Below are positions 5,945 through 7,492 of a stretch of DNA of 7,492 bases, in pieces. The first letter of the stretch is position 1. Each line of letters begins with the position of its first letter. The translations under genes were made by a program, and so were the position numbers. Source of the stretch: Chloroflexi bacterium RBG_16_57_11 (GTDB lineage: Bacteria; Chloroflexota; Anaerolineae; Anaerolineales; UBA4823); the NCBI GenBank assembly GCA_001795165.1, contig MGNS01000116.1:4928-12419 (forward strand), given 5' to 3'. The notes beneath the pieces were generated by a model that did not search any database, was not told where the DNA came from, and saw only the letters and a program-made list of their open reading frames with translations.

Positions 5945-7021
5945 ATGAAATTACCTGGACTGATCGACCCTCATGTACATCTGCGCGAGCCGGGTGCGGC
6001 GCACAAAGAGGATTGGGATACAGGCACGGCGGCGGCGCTGGCGGGCGGTTTTACCGCCGTGTTGACCATGCCGAACACCAACCCACCGATTATCAATGCC
6101 CAAAGCTTAGCCATCGCTGAGCAAGCCGCTTCCAGCAAAGCACGTTGCGACTACGCCCACTACCTGGGCGCCGGTCCGCACAATTCCCATGAGCTGGCGG
6201 AGCTGGCTCCACGTGCCGCCGGTCTGAAAATGTACCTTGACAATACTTACGGACCATTGCGCCTGGACGATATGAGTTTATGGATGGAGCATTTCGCCCG
6301 TTGGCCGCGCGGCATGCCCATCGTCGCCCACGCCGAAAGCCGCACTATGGCGGGGGGCATCTTATTATCAGCCCTTTTCGATCGTCCGGTCCATATTGCC
6401 CATGTCTCGCTGCGGGAAGAGATCCTGCTCATCCGGTTGGCAAAGGAAAAGGGGATCAAAGTCACCTGCGAGGTGGCGCCTCATCACCTCTTCTTGTCGA
6501 CCGATGACCTGCCCGCTCTAGGCGCCGGGAGGGGTGAAGTCCGCCCCCGCCTGGCCTCCCCTGTCGACCGGGAGGCTTTATGGGCCAACCTGGAGGTCAT
6601 CGACTGCTTTGCTACCGACCATGCTCCGCACACCCTGGAAGAGAAGGATAGCTTCAACCCGCCGCCGGGCTTTCCCGGCCTGGAGACGGCCTTGCCGTTG
6701 CTGCTGACGGCGGTGTCTGGAGGTCGTCTCAGTCTGGACGATCTGGTCGCACGGATGCACATCAATCCCCGTCGCATCTTCAGCCTGCCCGAGCAGCCGG
6801 AGACTTGGGTCGAGGTCGACCCGCTGGCGGAATGGGAGATCCGGGCTGAAAACATGCACACACGCTGCGCCTGGACGCCTTTCGATGGTTGGAAGGTGCG
6901 CGGGCAGGTGCAGCGGGTGGTGTTGCGCGGCCGTGAGGTTTATCGCCTAGGTGAAAATACTGATCGCGGAGAAATTCGGGCCTCGCCTGGATCAGGCAGA
7001 AACCTCAGAGATATTAGCTAG
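5945..7021 (+). CDS. pyrC: Dihydroorotase, CAD-like
   Basis: Cyclises carbamoyl aspartate to dihydroorotate, the third step of pyrimidine synthesis. From the ATG at 5945 the protein has 358 residues. The amidohydrolase zinc site is complete: HVH (H10, H12), carboxylated-lysine candidate K95, H129, H153 and D225. Substrate residues are R14, N44 (MPNT), R200 (EVRP) and H229 (DHAPH). The flexible-loop segment is DNTYG (99-103). Only nine residues precede HVH, whereas typical class I bacterial enzymes carry a longer N-terminal sandwich strand region; this short start matches the DHOase domain of animal CAD. So do GLIDPHVHLREPG, WMEHF, EVAPHHLFLS, PPPGFPGLET, LPLLLTAVS and NPRRIF. The tail after about residue 336 is hydrophilic. 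The upstream frame stays open, but it runs through the promoter -35, so the longer form is unlikely. pyrB follows after 105 bases. Confidence 0.93.
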   Translation: MKLPGLIDPHVHLREPGAAHKEDWDTGTAAALAGGFTAVLTMPNTNPPIINAQSLAIAEQAASSKARCDYAHYLGAGPHNSHELAELAPRAAGLKMYLDNTYGPLRLDDMSLWMEHFARWPRGMPIVAHAESRTMAGGILLSALFDRPVHIAHVSLREEILLIRLAKEKGIKVTCEVAPHHLFLSTDDLPALGAGRGEVRPRLASPVDREALWANLEVIDCFATDHAPHTLEEKDSFNPPPGFPGLETALPLLLTAVSGGRLSLDDLVARMHINPRRIFSLPEQPETWVEVDPLAEWEIRAENMHTRCAWTPFDGWKVRGQVQRVVLRGREVYRLGENTDRGEIRASPGSGRNLRDIS

Positions 7022-7126
7022 CCGGTGGTTTTTACCCGGCTGATTGTACTATCGCGAATGTCGTAGGGGCGCATGGCATGCGCCCGTCACGAAAATTGGA
7101 TTTCAACCAAATAAGGAGAAACTGGA
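7020..7126 (+). other. pyrC-pyrB intergenic region with two inverted repeats
   Basis: The gap holds an inverted repeat AGCCGG/CCGGCT (7020-7025/7036-7041, 10-base loop) starting inside the pyrC stop codon, and the GC-rich palindrome at 7067-7085. Neither is followed by a T run, so neither is a convincing intrinsic terminator, and pyrB is probably expressed from the pyrC transcript. AAGGAG (7113-7118), eight bases before the ATG at 7127, is the pyrB ribosome binding site. No internal promoter is evident. Confidence 0.5.
7067..7085. repeat. REP-like GC-rich palindrome
   Basis: GGGCGCATG and CATGCGCCC flank a single central G, making a perfect 9-bp inverted repeat. It is preceded by GTAG (7063-7066) and followed by GTCAC. 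Short GTAGGGGCG...CGCCC palindromes of this style occur as dispersed intergenic repeats in many GC-rich bacterial genomes. Only one copy is visible here, so the dispersed nature is inferred. In RNA it would form a stable hairpin between pyrC and pyrB that might slow 3' decay or alter relative expression. Confidence 0.5.
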
Positions 7127-7492
7127 ATGACCGCTTTGGTTCCCCCCACATTGAATGAGAATCCCTACTTACCGTTTGGCGACCACCGCAATGCCCCCTT
7201 CTATGGGCGAGACATTTTGTCGGTCAAGCAGTTCAGCCGCCAGGATTTAGATTATATCTTCGGCGTTGCCCATGAGATGCGTGAGATGGTGCAGCGAGTC
7301 GGCACCTTCGACTTGCTCAAAGGCAAGATCCTGGCGAATTTGTTCTATGAGCCTTCCACCCGCACATCTTCCTCATTTACATCTGCGATGGAGCGCCTGG
7401 GTGGGAGCGTGATCCCTATCAACGAGGTGCGCTACTCTTCAGTTGCCAAGGGTGAGTCATTGCCGGATACCGTACGGACGCTGGAATGTTAT
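7127..7492 (+). CDS. pyrB: Aspartate carbamoyltransferase catalytic chain, CAD-like, partial (3' end missing)
   Basis: Transfers the carbamoyl group of carbamoyl phosphate to aspartate, the step before dihydroorotase. Only the first 122 residues, most of the carbamoyl-phosphate-binding domain, lie in the window. The signature FYEPSTRTSSSF (residues 73-84) contains the S-T-R-T carbamoyl-phosphate loop. The catalytic 80s-loop serine and lysine appear in YSSVAKGESLPDT (103-115), with K108. The entry segment ILSVKQFSRQDL (30-41) and LKGKILANLFYE (64-75), together with TSSSF in place of the bacterial TRLSF/TRFSF type, resemble the ATCase domain of animal CAD more than E. coli or Bacillus PyrB. The ATG at 7127 has a good AAGGAG site. 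Whether a regulatory pyrI follows is beyond the window. Confidence 0.93.
   Translation, partial: MTALVPPTLNENPYLPFGDHRNAPFYGRDILSVKQFSRQDLDYIFGVAHEMREMVQRVGTFDLLKGKILANLFYEPSTRTSSSFTSAMERLGGSVIPINEVRYSSVAKGESLPDTVRTLECY

Noticed and set aside
7020..7041. AGCCGG/CCGGCT inverted repeat as a terminator between pyrC and pyrB
   Set aside because: The stem is six base pairs with a 10-base loop and no T run follows. The T stretch is inside the loop.

Overview
The window reads as chromosomal DNA from a GC-rich bacterium. The protein character (CAD-like dihydroorotase and aspartate carbamoyltransferase, SpoIIAA-like/STAS-type protein, two-TM protein with a charged tail, AcnA-type aconitase) fits Chloroflexota, probably Anaerolineae. 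That placement is an inference from protein style; no rRNA or other marker is present. Housekeeping metabolism dominates. I see no mobile element, CRISPR array, tRNA or rRNA.

Left block, + strand (1-4660): folK, a small STAS/SEC14-like gene, folP and a full-length aconitase gene lie head to tail with gaps of 88, 18 and 30 bases. FolK and FolP catalyse consecutive steps of folate synthesis. The small protein between them and the TCA-cycle aconitase after them are not folate enzymes but may share the transcript. The aconitase gene converges on a minus-strand gene (5622-4657) with the two stop codons interlocked in a single TTAA. That gene encodes an unrecognised protein with two membrane segments, a long probably extracytoplasmic helical middle, and a charged tail made of three decapeptide repeats.

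Right block, + strand (5768-7492): divergent from the membrane-protein gene is a clear sigma70-type promoter (TTGACA-N16-TAAAAT). It is followed by a leader of about 140 nt carrying a strong intrinsic terminator just upstream of pyrC. Upstream leader segments can fold into a mutually exclusive hairpin/antiterminator pair, so the pyrimidine genes are probably controlled by transcription attenuation. pyrC (dihydroorotase) is followed after 105 bases, which include a REP-like palindrome, by pyrB (aspartate carbamoyltransferase), cut off by the window end.

The most striking observation is that both pyrimidine enzymes look like the corresponding domains of the animal multifunctional protein CAD, and they are encoded in the same order (DHOase then ATCase). 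With the start at 5945, every DHOase catalytic residue I can recall from human CAD lines up at one constant offset, implying a gap-free core alignment. One metal-site cysteine is replaced by alanine.
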